From Dermatemys mawii (lineage: Eukaryota; Chordata; Testudines; Dermatemydidae), in assembly GCA_007922305.1 (NCBI GenBank), contig ML677465.1:167747-231746 (forward strand): a stretch of DNA of 64,000 nucleotides, given 5' to 3'. Position numbers and translations under genes: made by a program. This document shows, piece after piece, positions 11,830-22,924 of this stretch. Position 1 is the first letter of the stretch, and each line of letters opens with the position of its first letter. The notes beneath the pieces were generated by a model, which made no database searches, was not told the DNA's origin, and was given only the letters and a program-made list of their open reading frames with translations.

Positions 11830-12300
11830 CCTGACTGTGATGAGCACAGCCTTGGAGTGAGGAGGAGTAGGGGGGTGGGGACCACAAGGTACTGTACTCA
11901 CTGTGGAGCACCTCCTCCTGGCCATGTCTGGGGATTAGCTCAGCCAGTCTGATGCCCATTCCTGCGATAGCTCACTCCATCTTTCTCAGTCTTGCTTTCT
12001 TGGTACGAGACAGCCCCCTCCGGCCAGGTCACTGTAGTTGTCTCCTTCCCAAGGGTCATGTGTATTAAAGTCTCTCCAGACCCCGTGTCCCAGTCAGACT
12101 TCCCTTTCACTGTCTCTTAATGGCTACTAGGGAACCCAGCCCACGGACCTTACAAGCATCAGCCACGGTCTGCACAGCCCTGAACCTTACCACTGCATCC
12201 CTGGGCTGCTTCCTACCTGGCCGCCTCTCCCCCAGTCCCCTGCTGGGCTGTAGCCAGGCCACTGCACTTCATGGCTAATTAGCACTTGCTCCCAGGGCTC
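11830..12300. repeat. LTR-like interspersed repeat, family L copy
   Basis: Shares its layout (actcactgtggagcacctcc, then attagctc, then ccaggtcact) with stretches at 34390-34980, 36100-36820, 41180-41490, 43480-43820 and 46335-46660. I recognise it as a common turtle repeat but cannot assign a class. LTR-like is a guess. Confidence 0.4.
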
Positions 12301-12399
12301 CTCCTTCCCGCCAGGGCTGTGTGGTGGCCACCCCCACAGGGTGTCAGTGTGGGGGGAAGGGAGGTGCATCGAGGAAGGATATCTCCCCCCCACCCCATT

Positions 12400-12650
12400 T
12401 ATCACTCGGCCTGGGGCAGGGCCACCTCAGGCCGCGCACGGCCTGGGGAGGAGGCTGCCGGAATGTTCCGTGGACCCCGCCGTGCGTGAGGCGGGGATTG
12501 TGCCCGCTGCTGTCCCGGGGAGGCCGAGGCAGGTGGGTGACCAGGCCATACGCCGCCAGAGCCTGAGGTAAACGCTGGGAGACCCACAGCCGCCCGAGGT
12601 GCACGGCTAGGCCTCGGCCTGGCTCCTGTCATGCTGAGGGAATCGCTGGG
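12400..12650 (+). promoter_or_regulatory. CpG-rich block, candidate M1AP promoter and first exon
   Basis: In 12421-12620 I count about 19 CpG dinucleotides in 200 bp of roughly 70% G+C, well above the CpG-depleted surroundings. No terminal repeat or TE wording explains it. A donor-like ctgag|gtaaac occurs at about 12566-12572. The first coding exon of M1AP at 24337 has a proper acceptor, so a non-coding exon must lie upstream, and this is the best candidate. In mammals SEMA4F lies head-to-head with M1AP, so a divergent promoter is also possible. No coding sequence of either gene is visible here. Confidence 0.4.
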
Positions 12651-12689
12651 CCTTGCCTGGAGCCAGAGCGCCCGGCGCCGCCAGCAGGC

Positions 12690-13030
12690 AGGGGGTCAGT
12701 CCATGTGAGCCCTGGTCACGCCTGCCCCAGGGGGCCCTGGTCACGCCTGCCCCAGGGGCTGCATCAGCCCAGCAGGCTTGGGGAAGCACTGGGGGCTGGG
12801 TTCCCCCACGGGCTCCAATCATGTCTGCCACTGGCAAGTTTGCCTCACAGGGTCACGGCACCATTTTGAGACCAAGGTAACCCCGCAGGGTCCTGTCACA
12901 GCTGCTACGGGCTCGGTCAGTCCTGCAGACACAGGGTGTGGCCATGGGTTAGGTTACCAGGGGAGGGGGATCCAGGGTACTGCTGCAGGCTGGGTTACCC
13001 TGCAGGCTCTCATCATGGCTGCCCTTTTCA
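12690..13030. repeat. Degenerate tandem repeat
   Basis: The phrase ccctggtcacgcctgcccca occurs twice in a row (about 12709-12755). Looser units follow, each with ggtaacccc/ggttcccc, then a gggctc word and a cat/cacagctgc word, spaced by 60-110 bp. Resembles a worn minisatellite next to the CpG-rich block. Confidence 0.45.
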
Positions 13031-13758
13031 CTGCTTCAGACCCAACCTCAAAATCGCTCCCTGTCAGGAGAAGAAAATTGAGGGGAACGCTCCCTTCTGC
13101 TAGTTCCCAGTTTCGTGGACGAAGAGAAACAGAGTGTTTGTGAAACATCAGCAAATTTTCTCCAGCGAAGGTCAAAGCAGCTGAGCATTAATTAGAAAAC
13201 ACCCTGTGAGGATTGAGGCCCTGGAAGGCTGTTCTCAATCAGGAGAGGGTGTCTATTATCACAGTAGTGTAGACACTTTAAAAATGTGTTTAACTGTGCA
13301 GCACAAAACCGTGTCACTCCTGTGCTAGGGCTGTGTCTGCTGCAGGCTTGTATGATGTGCTGTAGTTTTCTGCTCTGAGTTTAACACCCAGACAGTCCCC
13401 ACCAGTGCTGTGCTGCTTTCTGAAGCTTTTCTCCTTTTTTAAAAAACAGAACAGTAAATACAAACCCATGTGTTAATGTGATATTAAGGCTGCAAATTGA
13501 AACACCAGGCGTAAGGCAATCAGGACATTAAGGTTCTCAGGCCACTGCAGATGCTCAGTACTCTGAGGTGTATTTAAGCCTTTATGTGCAGTACAGGTCA
13601 ATTAATATTGTAGTTAACAACTTGCTCTGTATATATGAGTGTTCTCTCCATTTCTGTGAGCAGAGGGGATTTTGATCCAGTAAATTCCTAGTCAATTCAG
13701 ATTTTTATAAAACTAACAGTATTGCCAATCTCCAACGTTTTTTTTGGGGGGGGGGGGG

Positions 13759-13796
<38 letters not shown>

Positions 13797-14103
13797 AGGT
13801 CAACCCCCAAAAAACACATTAGTTTTGTTTTGTTTTTACAAAAATTATTAAACCATAATTTTTGGTCTGTCTGCTGAGTTGTGTTTCCCTGCCTGCTCCC
13901 AATGTGGGTGTAACCATTACTGTCTTGTCAACATTTGCAAATTTACAGCGAATAAATTGATTTTGCCCTCTGCTGCAGGAGGATGCAACACAGTGTATCA
14001 CATGGTGGCTTGTGCTCTGGAAGCTAGACTTGAAACCCACCAAACTCATCTGCTGTAGGGGATAAACATCCATTGGATGGAAACAGCTTTTAATTAGAGC
14101 CCT
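13031..14103. other. No gene; includes a G/T homopolymer tract
   Basis: A run of T, then G, then more than 35 T lies at about 13737-13795. It is a low-complexity tract where length errors in assembly are likely. The remainder shows nothing recognisable. Confidence 0.5.
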
Positions 14104-14345
14104 GCAATGATCATTATGATCTGGACAATGGGATGGATTGTACCCTCAGCAAGTTAATGGATGACACTCAGCTGTGGGGAGAGGTAGATATGCTGAAAGG
14201 TAGGGATAGGGTCCGGAGTGATCTAGACAAATTGGAGGATTAGGCCAAAAGAAATCTGATGAGGTTCAACAAGTGTAGAGTTCTGTGCATAGAATAGAAG
14301 AATTCCATGCACTGCTATAGGCTGGGGACCAACCAGCTAAGTGAC
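14104..14345 (+). repeat. CR1 LINE fragment, truncated by a PLE
   Basis: The + strand matches the CR1 segment after RT motif C (opposite strand of 42100-42390), with diagnostic text such as gatctggacaatgggatgga and gatgaggttcaacaagtg. It breaks off where the PLE at 14346 begins. Confidence 0.8.
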
Positions 14346-14720
14346 AAGTTTCAGAGTAGTAGCAGTGTTAGTCTGTATCTGCAAAAGGAATGAGGAGTAC
14401 TTGTGGCACCTTAGAGACTAAGCAGTTTATTTGGGCTTAAGATTTTGTGGGCTAAGACCCACTTCCTCAGATGCATAGAGTGGAACACACAGTAGGAAGA
14501 TTGATGATGATATACATATATATATATTTATTATAAAATCTATATATATACACACATATATATATATTTATTATAAAATCTATATCGCATACACACACAC
14601 ACAGAACATGAAAAGGTGGAGGTTGCCATACCAACTTTAAGCAGCTTAATCAATTAAGGTAAGCTATTATCCACAGAATACAACTTTTGTAGTGATAATC
14701 AGGAGGGCCCATTTCAAGCA
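14346..14720 (-). mobile_element. Penelope-like element, 3' part (reverse strand)
   Basis: Starts with the conserved PLE terminal text (gtgttagtctgtatctgcaa) followed by tacttgtggcaccttagaga and cccacttcctcagatgcat. It is the reverse of 17420-17700. It contains a local TA/CA-rich duplication: ttattataaaatctatat occurs twice within 14528-14586. Truncated before the GIY-YIG coding part. Confidence 0.8.
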
Positions 14721-16050
14721 GCCCATAAAAGCACTAATGCTACAGCAAACAAACAGCTTTCTGGATAGCTTGGTTTATTAAATCAAGTTCTGACTCTTCT
14801 GGAGCTCACATAGGCAGGGTCTTCCCCTCTCTCACACACCACTCTGTCTGCCACCTCCTGTTCTTAAAGGGATAGCTCTTATTACCATTACAATGCAACA
14901 ATAGAAGTGAAGGTGGAAAGTGTTTATATATTCCAGGGTCCTTACACTAATTTTTATAATTCCAATTATCCAAATTCCCTTTATCTGAATCCACATCATC
15001 CCCTGTGTAGCCCTATGCGCTCTAAATACAACTTTCATTTACCCCAAAGTTTCAGATGTCCCCCACACCAGTCAGATAAATGTATATGTGTATTTTAACC
15101 CCCCTTCCTTCCCTCTGGGTCATCAGCAGGCCTTAAGCCCACAATTGTCAGATCTACAGCACAGCTCTCAACCAAGTCACCAATCCGTGTAAATGGTAAG
15201 ACTTAAGAGAGGGGGCCATCTTTGGAGAACTCATGGTATCTGGGCTTGCAGTTAAGTGCACCCTCCCTTAGGCTACAGAGCATGGGGAGAGAGAGGAGTC
15301 TCTCTGCCTCCTCAAAACTGTATGACAGCCACAGCTTTTCCCATTATCATGAGACTCCCTGCAGCTGGAGCCAAAAATTGTGTTACTTGTAATAAAACTG
15401 AGAATTGGTATCACTGTAGTACATGATTACTGTACCTTTCAGAGGAGCATTAAGCACTTCTCCTGGGGGCAGGGTGGGGAGGAGACTTTCCCCTACCCTG
15501 GGAGCCCACAGAAGCTCCTCTGTATTTTGTTCATGCTTTGCAAAAAAAAAAAAAAAAACACACTGTGGGGGAGGGGGAATTGAAGCAGGGGACTGGTGGT
15601 TCTTGGCCAGGCTTGTAGTTTTTCTTTGTAAATCTGATCATGAGGTTTGTTCTTTGAAGCAGCATTAACTGCTGCTGGAACCTCTATTCAATTGCTATTG
15701 TATACCTCTAGGGGACTGACAGAAGAAGGGAGGCTAGAGCCACCACAACAGGCAAAGTTGCATCACAGACCTGGGAGATCCCTTCTCTGAAGATCCAGAT
15801 TTGTGGTATTAGGAAGCTCCATCCACTCTCTCCTCTGCAAGCCTCTTACCTTGTTCTACACAGAGCAAAATTTGCAGGAAACTGGGATCAACCCTGCTTC
15901 TTTCTGCAGATTCTATTCTATAGATTTTCTTACCATCCTCATGACTGGTATCTGAGGAAAGGGAAAATCTGTCTTTTTGTATTTATTTTTCCAATCTTCA
16001 GGTTGCATTTAATTATTCAGAGCCAAATCTTACCCAGGCCCATATCCTGC
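14721..16050. other. No gene recognised
   Basis: No exon-like signal. An A run at about 15541-15558 is the only structural mark, and the frames overlapping it are artefacts. Confidence 0.35.
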
Positions 16051-16059
16051 TATCTGATC

Positions 16060-16180
16060 CATCCCTGGAGGTAGGCTGGCATTATTACACCCATTTTACA
16101 GACAGTGAAACTGAGGTACAGAGAAACTAGCTGACTTCCCCAAGGCTTTTCACTGATTCTGTGGCAGAATCCAGTTTAGT
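16060..16180 (+). repeat. MIR-type SINE fragment
   Basis: Core text cccattttacagacagtgaa, actgaggtacagagaaac and ttccccaagg matches the MIR core. Confidence 0.75.
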
Positions 16181-16383
16181 TAACCTCACGCCCATCTTTC
16201 CTCCCTATCACTGGAACAAACCAGTTTCTCCAGCTGGCCATGATACTTCCCTAACAACTCTCTCTCCCTAGCTATATTGGAGGGCTCTTCCCACCCAATT
16301 CCCCCATTATTTCAGGACTCTGAGTCAGGGGTTGCTTGATCTACCCCTCTATAGCCCCCCGTGTTTGCTTCCTTTGGCCACAG

Positions 16384-16735
16384 AGAATCATAGAATCAGG
16401 ATTTCCCTGGATTAATTCTTGTCTGAAGCAGAACACATTTTAGTACATCATCCAGTCTTAATTTTAAAAGTTTCCAGTGATGGAGAATCCACAACTACTC
16501 TTGGAAAGTTTTTTAATGGTTAATTATCCTGACTTAAAAATGTATGCCTTATTTCTAGTCTGAACTTGGTAGCTTCACCTCCAGCCATTGGCTTGTGATA
16601 TACCTTCATCTGCTACACTGGAGAACCCTCTATTATCACATTTCTGTTCCCCAAATAGGTACTGATGGACAGTGATCAAATCACCCCTTATCCTGCTCTT
16701 TGTTAAACTAAACTGAGAGAGCTCCTCTAGATCCA
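16384..16735 (-). repeat. Diverged CR1 3' end
   Basis: Reverse-strand CR1 3' region beginning agaatcatagaatcagg and containing the gagaatccacaactac block. An older subfamily than the copies at 25149 and 41484. Confidence 0.7.
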
Positions 16736-16913
16736 CAGGGAACTTGGGCAACTAAATCTGAGATTTGTGAATTGCACTGGCACCTAAAACCCCCACTTAG
16801 CTGCTACGTAACCTTATAAGCACCAAAACTCACTCAGCACCTAAGTTTGCTGTAAAAGTTCCCTATGAACCTAGGTTTCTGCCTCTGGCCATACATACAA
16901 TACTTCACTCTAA

Positions 16914-17140
16914 GGGTAGGTCTTCACTACTCACCGATCTGGCGGGTAGAGATCGATCTATCTCTGATTGCTCTGCCTTCGACAGAGGCGGAAGCGGAGT
17001 CGACAGGGGAATGACCCCACACCGTGAGGACGGCAGGTAAGTTGACCTAAGACATGTCAACTTCAGCTATGCTATTCTCGTAGCTGAAGTTGCATATTAG
17101 GTTGACATCCGCCCCGCCCCCCCAGTGTAGACCAGAGCTA
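16914..17140. mobile_element. PIF/Harbinger-like MITE
   Basis: The left end gggtaggtcttcactac and the right end cagtgtagaccagagcta are diverged inverse repeats. The interior has gatcgatct words and an inverted cttcagcta/tagctgaag pair. Same group as 2766-3050. Confidence 0.55.
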
Positions 17141-17171
17141 CGTGTCCATACACCTATCTCCTGCCTAAGCC

Positions 17172-17700
17172 TCAACAGAGTGTGTTTTTGAAGGTTTTCT
17201 GTTGCAGAATTGCCACCTTCAACCTCTCTGGTCACTCAGTAACAGACAAAGGCGGCAATTTTGCAACAGAAAACCTTCAAAGACAGACTAATGAGAAACT
17301 GCTGAACTGGAATTAATTTGCAAAGTGGATACCATTAACTTGGGCTTGAATAGAGACAGAGTGGCTGGGTCATTTACACAAATTGAATCTATTTCCCCAT
17401 GTTAAGTATCCTCACTCCTTCTTGTCAACTGTCTGAAATGGCCATCTTGATTATCACTACAAAAAAGTTTTTTTTCTTCTGCTGATAATAGCTCATCTTA
17501 ATTAAATTAGCCTCAGAGTTAGTATGACAACTTCCACCTTTTCATGTTCTGTGTGTATTATATATATTCCTACTGTATGTTCCATTCTATGCATCTGATG
17601 AAGTGGGCTGTAGCCCATGAAAGCTTATGCTCAAATAAATTGGTTAATCTTTAAAGGTGCCACAAGTACTCCTTGTTCTTCTCACTGGTAACAATTTCAT
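17172..17700 (+). mobile_element. Penelope-like element with 5' snap-back inverted repeat
   Basis: The + strand carries the PLE region downstream of the nuclease and its 3' tail (gatgaagtgggctgtagccc, gcttatgctcaaataaat, gtgccacaagtactccttg). The 5' end is a foldback: 17187-17220 is the inverse of 17249-17281, with a loop of about 28 nt. Confidence 0.75.
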
Positions 17701-17924
17701 AATTACAATTACTGTCTGCGATCTCTCAGTTAAGTTTTTAATCTATTTAATATGGCTTACAGGGAGTGTTAGGATGATGTTAGGCACAAGTTTTACTAAT
17801 TTAATACATTAAAAATATAAAAGCTAAAAAGGAACTATACCCAACTGCTGCTCAACCAAGCTGTTAAGTATTCCCAGCCCAGTTACAGCTTTCAGCATCA
17901 GATGCCCAGATCAACAAGGGTACT

Positions 17925-19560
17925 TAGTATCAGAGGGATAGCCATGTTAGTCTGGATCTGCAAAAGTGANNNNNNNNNNNNNNNNNNNNNNNNNNNNNNN
18001 NNNNNNNNNNNNNNNNNNNNNNNNNNNNNNNNNNNNNNNNNNNNNNNNNNNNNNNNNNNNNNNNNNNNNCCGGGGGGGGGGGGGGTGTGTGAAGCCCACT
18101 TCCAGCAGGTGATCTGGAGGTGTGAACACCCAGAGAGGAGAAACTGCTTTTGTAATTGGTGCGCCATCCACAGTTAATATTGAGTCCAGACCTGATGGTG
18201 TCGAATTTGCAGATGAACTGGAGCTCTGCAATTTCTCTTTGAAGTCTGGTCTTGAAGTTTTTTTGCTGAAGGATGGCTGTTTTGAGGTCTGCTATTGTAT
18301 GTCCAGAGAGGTTGAAGTGTTCTCCTGCAGGCTTTTGTATATTGCCATTCCTAATATCTGATTTGTGTCCATTTATCCTTTTACGTAGGGATTGTCCAGT
18401 TTGGCCAATGTATATAGCAGAGGGGCATTGTTGGCACATGATGGCGTATATTATATTGGTAGAAGTGCAGGTTAATGAACCAGTGATGGTGTGGCTGATC
18501 TGGTTAGGTCCTGTGATGGTGTTACTGGTATAGATATTTGGGCAGAGTTGGCATCGATATTTGTTTCATGGATTGGTTCCTGAGTTAGAGTTGCTATGGT
18601 GCAGTGTGTGGTTGCTGGTGAGAATCCGCTTCAGGTTGGCAGGTTGTCTGTGGGCGAGGACTGGCCTGCCTCCCACCCAAGGCCTGTGAAAGTGAGGGAT
18701 CGTTGTCCAGGATGTGTTGGAGAGGTTTTAACTGAGGACTGTAGGTGATGGCCAGTGGTGGTCTGTTGGTTTCTTTCTTGGGGTTGTCTTACAGCAGAAG
18801 GCTTCTGGGTACACGTCTGGCTCTGTTTATCTGTTTCCTTACTTCCTCATGCGGGTATTGCAGTTTTAAAAATGCTTGGTGAAGATCTTGTACGTGTTGG
18901 TCTCTGTCTGAGGGGTTGAAGCAAATACGGTTGTACCTCAGTGCTTGGCTGTAGACAATGGAGCATGTAGTGTCTCCGGGATGGAAGCTGGAGGCATGAA
19001 GGTAGGCAAAGCGGTCGGTAGGTTTTTGGTATAGGGTGGTGTTTATGTGACCATTACTTATTTGTACTGTGGTGTCCAGGAAGTGGACCTCTCGGGTAGA
19101 CTGGTCTAGGCTGAGGTTGATGGTAGGGTGGAAGCTGTTGAAATCGTGATGGAATTCTTCCAGAGTTTCTTTCCCATGGGTCCAGATGATGAAGATGTCA
19201 TCAATGTAGCATAGGTAGAAAAGGAGCGTGAGTGGGCGAGACCTGAGGAAGCGTTGTTCCAGGTCAGCCACTGGTCTGGAGGTATATATTGTCACCAAAT
19301 TTGAAATAATTGTGCAAGTCACAGAACTCAGCAACCAGTTGCCACAGCAAAACTGGTTGCTGAGCTTTGTGACTTTATCCTCATGCACAATTATTTCAAA
19401 TTTGGTGACAATATATACCTCCAGACCAGTGGCACCGCTATGGGCACCTGCATGGCCCCACAATATGCCAACATCTTTATGGCTGACTTTACCATCAACC
19501 TCAGTCTGGACCAGTCTACATAAGAGGTCCACTTTCTGGACACCACAGTACAAATAAGTA
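17925..19560 (-). pseudogene. Penelope-like element: GIY-YIG nuclease and RT remnant with inverted 5' end
   Basis: The reverse strand encodes, from 19290 leftwards, the PLE reverse transcriptase including CYIDDIFIIWTHGKE (YIDD is the catalytic motif, about 19205) and the post-RT region with RYNRICFNPSDRDQH. From about 18439 follows the GIY-YIG endonuclease start (MCQQCPSAIYIGQTGQSL, then KRINGHKSDIRNGN). PLEs use this RT plus GIY-YIG pair for target-primed insertion. The 3' tail lies left of an assembly gap. At the 5' side the sequence turns round: 19271-19343 is the inverse of about 19345-19429, and the + strand then continues with an RT segment to 19560. Frameshifts and stops make the copy inactive. 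Confidence 0.85.
17970..18069. other. Assembly gap of 100 N
   Basis: Exactly 100 N, the usual placeholder for a gap of unknown size. It lies inside the PLE between its terminal tail and the nuclease coding part. A run of 13 G follows the gap, suggesting a hard-to-sequence homopolymer at the edge. Confidence 0.95.
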
Positions 19561-20788
19561 GCTGGAGATAGCGGTACCCACTTTATAATCCAGACTAATT
19601 GTTGGAGCACTTGCCTGGGATTTTGGAGTCTCAGGTTCCATTCCTCTCCATCTACCGGATGGGGAAGAGAGGTGGGGAAACATCTCTACAAATCCCCTAG
19701 GTCTGGGATGTAGGTGCCAAGGTACTTTTGTGGCTCCAGGCCAGAGTTTAATATTTTACTATTATGTCCACTGCATTGGCATTTATAATATGCAGTTGTG
19801 TGGAACGTGACCAGAAATCGCTGCCCAGCTGCTCTGGTAATTTTTGTTTCAGTTTACTTCTATTAAGATGCTATTCCTAGCTCTGATAATATGTGCTCTA
19901 GTTATTCTGAGAAAAATCCATACTACCAACTAGTTTGACAGTTAACTATCCCAATATGTTGAGTAATATACATCACATTGGCTATTTGAACTGACAGTTG
20001 AATCTCAGAAATATTGAGCTCTACTGTAATCACTTATGTCAGGTTCTAACAGATCACCTGCTGCTTAGCTCAGGATCTAATTATATTGTGTTAGATAATT
20101 AGTGTATATAGTATTATCTAGTAATACTAATATTTCCACAGCTAATGGTAATTAAGATAAAACATATGAAAGGGGGAAGTATCTGGCTTTGTGCATTAAA
20201 TAATACAAAGTGTTTGAGACATATGGATAATATGAAGTGCAGGTTGTTTAAGATTACACCAGGATTAACAAACAAGTTTAATCCCTGCATCTGATACAAG
20301 ATAACACAGCTAGTGAGTGATCTATTTTCTTGAAGCCACTTAAAATAAGCATAATTACAGAAAGCATCAAGAAACAGTCTCATTCAAATTCATGAAATCT
20401 ATGGACCTTTCAACACTTCGTTCACCTCAGTTTCTCTCTCAAACCAGCACAAGATAAAATTCCTTTTTTGGATTTTTGATAGCATCAACTACATTTTGCT
20501 TCCTGGTAAAGGAGAGGGTGTAGTGGAGCCTCTTCCCAAAACAACTGACAACTAAAGATTGTCCTCAGACTAGATGGGGAAGTCATTTCAGTCAAAGATC
20601 TAGGAAAGCCTTCAGGAGAGCAACCTGGGTATTCTGGGTTTTCATAGAGAATACAATCAGGTTGTAAGTCAAAGCAAGATATTTGTACCTGCCAACCTGT
20701 CTGGCAACTGAAAGTCAAGCTGTTCTTTCTGCCTTGTTAACACTGACAAAGGTCCCAGAATCTGAATATAGCAGTTTTGTTGACATTA
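19561..20788. other. No gene recognised
   Basis: AT-rich sequence without a recognisable exon or repeat. Confidence 0.35.
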
Positions 20789-21098
20789 CAGTAGAACCTC
20801 AGAGTTACAAACAAACATCTTGGGAATGGAGGTTGTTTGCAACACAGAAAGGATTGTAACTGAAAAAAATGTTACAGTTGTTCTTTCAAAAGTTTACAAC
20901 TGAATATTAACTTAATACAGCTTTGAAACTTTACTATGCAGAAGAAAAATGCTGCTTTCCCTTTATTTTTTTTGTAGTTTGTTTAATACAGCACTGTATT
21001 TGCTTTTTTTTGGGTGGGGGAGGTGGGTTTCAGCTGCTGCTTGGTTCCAAATGAGCTGTATGGTTGACTGGTCAATTCATAACTCTGAGGTTCAACTG
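20789..21098. mobile_element. Tigger/mariner-like MITE (310 bp)
   Basis: Ends CAGTAGAACCTCAGAGTTA and AACTCTGAGGTTCAACTG are inverse, and the element is flanked by TA on both sides (20787-20788, 21099-21100). This is the Tc1/mariner target signature. No transposase is present. Confidence 0.85.
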
Positions 21099-21334
21099 TA
21101 CTTGAGACAGACAAGAGTGCCTCTTCCCCAGTAAGAGCTGTGGAGATCCTGTCTCTGGAGCATAGGCATAAGGGAAAGTCTGGTTAGTTTCATTGGTGCC
21201 TGTAAGAAAAGCACTAGCATTTCTCCTTAAAGAAGGTTTAAAAAGTACATGACTTAGCAGAACTCGTCAGAAAACTAAGAACTATGACAGAATGCAAACA
21301 GGGACAGACTCTGGCCAACACTCACACCTCCATA

Positions 21335-21840
21335 AACTGTTTGACATGGGCCATCCTGATTATCACTACAAAAAGGGTTTTTCCTCCTGCTGATAATAGC
21401 TTCCCTTAATTAATTAGCCTCTTAGAGTTGGTATGGCCACCCCCAGCTTTTCATGTTCTCTGAAATATATATATTCCTACTGTATATTCCACTGTATGCA
21501 TCTGATGAAGTGGGTTTTAGCCCAAGAAAGCTTAAGCCTAAATAAATTTGTTAGGGCATGGCTACACTGGAAACTTCAAAGCACTGTCGCAGGAATGCTC
21601 CTGCAGCAGCGCTTTGAAGGGTGAGTGTGGTCATGCGCAGGCCCTGGGAGGGGAGCTCTCCTGGTAATCCACCTCCACAAGGGGATTGACTCCCAGCACT
21701 GGGAGCCTGTCCACACTAGTGCTGTAAAGCACTCCAGCTTGATTTTTCACCCCCCTGAGCCAGCAAGTTAGGGCGCTATAAAATGTAAGTGTAGCCAAGC
21801 CCTTAGTCTCTAAGGTGCCACAAGTACTCTTCATTCTTTT
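21335..21840 (+). mobile_element. Penelope-like element 3' end, split by a MITE
   Basis: Same 3' region as 17420-17700. The phrase aaataaatttgtta stops at 21553 and resumes as ttagtctctaaggtgccaca at 21803, after the Harbinger MITE. That gives a relative order: the PLE inserted first, the MITE second. Confidence 0.8.
21554..21802. mobile_element. PIF/Harbinger MITE (249 bp) with TTA duplication
   Basis: Terminal repeats GGGCATGGCTACACT and AGTGTAGCCAAGCCC. TTA occurs on both sides (21551-21553, 21803-21805), the expected PIF/Harbinger TWA target. It lies inside a PLE whose text is continuous across it. Confidence 0.9.
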
Positions 21841-22920
21841 AGTAAATCCAGCATAATTTAGTTATTTCACTGGAACTAAAGTGCATTTACACAGCTGGAA
21901 CGGATCAGATTCTGGCTCAGAGAATAGATAAGTGATTGTATCATATACCATTTAACTGTACATGTCTGAGCACAAGGACATCTGAATGCTTTTCTATTGT
22001 TGCTGTTAGCAAAATAACTTAATTTTAGGCAAACTTCTAATCTCCTGGAAGTTGCATTGCTTGGTTTGAGCAAAAATATTTAGTGAGGTAAAAGGAGAAT
22101 TTAGGCAGCACCTTTGTTCTTGATGAAGGAAGGAAAAGTTTTTTGTTTTTAGCAGGAAGGTGCTAGCCCTTATGCCTAAGATTTGTGTGTGGAGAGGAAG
22201 TGGGGGCAGGGGAGGAACTGGGGAGGAACAATTTGAGAACCGTGCAGGATCCTAAAAGCAGAAAATTCATTTAAGCGAAGCCCTGGAATGTTTACTCTGG
22301 GCCTGTAGCTGTGTTAACTTTCCTCTGGTAGGGGAATGATACACGTCATGCCCCCAGCCCTCTCCTCCTTCTTACTTCTCCTGCCATTTCCCTACTCCCA
22401 ACTCTCACTGACCCCTAGGTCCTCAGAGATACCTTTGCAGGGTTCCTGGGAAAAAGGGCACAGAAGTGGATGAGCCCTGCTTTGGAGCGTGGGTCTCCCC
22501 ATGTACACAAAAGTCTCCCTGTGAAGGTACAAACTGACCTTTACAGAGGCAAAGATACCTACTCATGTCATTAGGGGTCTTGCAAGAGTGAGGTTTTCAA
22601 GATTTGGCCTGTTGAATACAAGACCCATAATAGGGGCATCAGCTACTACACTTAGGGATGTTATAAATTAACATAATTTTTGTGAGCAACACATTTATGT
22701 GGATTTATATTCCCATTTTTCCTCCTTCAAGTGTCTATTATTCAAGCTCTCATGCAAAAAGCCTATTGTCTCTAACTTGAAACACCATGCAAGTTAAAGG
22801 ATTTCATAAGTACTCTGGAAGATACTTATGAAAACTGGAGTCTAGGAATGTAGGCATTAGAGATGGAAGCCTTTTGGGTTATGTATTCCATCTTCCACAG
22901 GCCAGAGCAGAACTGTTTCC
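21841..22920. other. No gene recognised
   Basis: No coding exon, inverted-repeat element or known SINE/LINE was recognised in this stretch. Confidence 0.35.
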
Positions 22921-22924
22921 TACT

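Noticed and set aside
12286..12640. Several overlapping frames in the CpG-rich block, considered as a SEMA4F first exon
   Set aside because: None shows a signal peptide or semaphorin text. High G+C alone keeps the frames open. Kept only as a candidate promoter.
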